Of a DNA stretch of 64,000 bases, positions 63,653 to 64,000 are shown piece after piece. Numbering within the stretch: position 1 is the first letter of the stretch; every line of letters starts with the position of its first letter. Where the stretch lies: positions 248,001 to 312,000 of the forward strand of contig NZ_AP021881.1 of NCBI RefSeq assembly GCF_009937995.1. The letters are read 5' to 3'. A model generated the notes under the pieces. It did not search any database, was not told where the DNA came from, and saw nothing but the letters and a program-made list of their open reading frames with translations. The DNA is from Sulfuriferula nivalis (GTDB taxonomy: Bacteria; Pseudomonadota; Gammaproteobacteria; Burkholderiales; Sulfuriferulaceae). The translations under genes and the position numbers were made by a program.

Positions 63653-64000
63653 ATGGAAAAGTTCGTACATTTAGATCATGTTGATGTGAAATTTAGCACC
63701 AAAAAAGGGGTTTATCATGCGCTGAGCAACATTAATCTGAGCATAGATCAGGGCCAGTTCGTTACTTTGATCGGTCACTCGGGTTGCGGTAAATCGACGT
63801 TACTTAATATTATTGCAGGCTTGCAGGATGCAACAGAAGGTGCTGCTTTGTGTGCAGGTCGTGAAATTAAAGGTCCGGGACCTGAGCGTGCGGTGGTGTT
63901 TCAAAATCATAGCTTGCTGCCATGGCTGACCTGCTATGACAATATCTATTTGGGTGTGGAACGCGTGTTTGGCGCTAAAGAAGGTAAAGCTAAACTCAAG
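63653..64000 (+). CDS. nrtC: Nitrate ABC transporter ATP-binding protein NrtC/NrtD (3' end cut by window)
   Basis: The first 116 codons are present and the gene runs off the right edge. Walker A GHSGCGKST (about residues 40-48) and the Q-loop in VVFQNHSLLPWLT are visible. Because the end is missing, I cannot tell whether it is the long NrtC form with a fused substrate-binding domain or the short NrtD form. AAGGGA precedes the ATG. Confidence 0.92.
   Translation, partial: MEKFVHLDHVDVKFSTKKGVYHALSNINLSIDQGQFVTLIGHSGCGKSTLLNIIAGLQDATEGAALCAGREIKGPGPERAVVFQNHSLLPWLTCYDNIYLGVERVFGAKEGKAKLK

Overview
The window reads as a chromosomal segment of a betaproteobacterium, most likely a sulfur-oxidising, autotrophic member of the Nitrosomonadales (Sulfuriferula/Sulfuricella-like). 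This placement is an inference from gene content: a soxXYZAB thiosulfate-oxidation cluster, a SulP transporter coupled to a gamma-type carbonic anhydrase, a Nudix-ThiE fusion, TamA/TamB, DUF1631 and YbiB. No rRNA operon, insertion sequence, prophage or CRISPR array was seen. Both ends cut genes: a flavin disulfide oxidoreductase on the left and the ATPase of a nitrate ABC transporter on the right.

Region by region. 1-3.6 kb: a truncated dihydrolipoyl-dehydrogenase-like gene, mgtE, and a HipA-family kinase with its own HTH (YjjJ). 3.7-5.9 kb: groES-groEL behind a sigma-32-type promoter and a perfect CIRCE operator. 5.9-11.5 kb: tamA-tamB for outer-membrane biogenesis. 11.5-28.5 kb: housekeeping genes, including a seven-iron ferredoxin, an AddB-like nuclease, phoU, a Nudix-ThiE fusion, an ODP-type metallo-beta-lactamase-fold protein, a DUF815 ATPase, argJ, a TauE/SafE exporter, an EVE protein, a WbuC cupin, a fatty-acid desaturase, MscS and an RsmB-type methyltransferase. 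28.6-32.7 kb: SulP plus gamma-carbonic anhydrase, then a second SulP placed directly behind a strong terminator. 32.7-34.6 kb: thiS-thiG-trmB and a tRNA-Gly(CCC). 34.7-38.9 kb: a GEMM/c-di-GMP-I-type riboswitch heading a DUF1631 gene, convergent with an unrecognised 555-aa protein. 39-41.6 kb: alaS. 41.7-45.8 kb: soxX-Y-Z-A, a terminator, then soxB. 46-49.4 kb: bepA, moaC and three small proteins. 49.4-64 kb: a nitrate-assimilation island of nasA, ybiB, cobA, nirB, nirD, cbiX, nasT, a GAF-PAS-PAS-GGDEF-EAL-CZB protein and nrtABC.

How it works together. Nitrate would be imported by NrtABC and reduced to nitrite by NasA. NasA needs molybdenum cofactor, and moaC lies nearby. NirBD reduces nitrite to ammonium, using siroheme supplied by CobA and the CbiX-type chelatase. 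Both nasA and nrtA carry sigma-54 -24/-12 promoters with paired NtrC-like sites about 31-32 bp apart upstream, so nitrogen control through NtrC is a strong inference. On the sulfur side, SoxXA, SoxYZ and SoxB are present but no soxCD is in the window. Cyclic-di-GMP appears at two points: the riboswitch on DUF1631 and the large GGDEF-EAL protein inside the nitrate island.

The signals most worth a second look are the riboswitch with a visible alternative pairing, a nasA sigma-54 promoter that predicts a leaderless mRNA, the NtrC-site pairs, a NasT-like regulator lacking its receiver aspartate, the zinc-binding CZB domain on the GGDEF-EAL protein, and the terminators placed in front of soxB and the second SulP gene.
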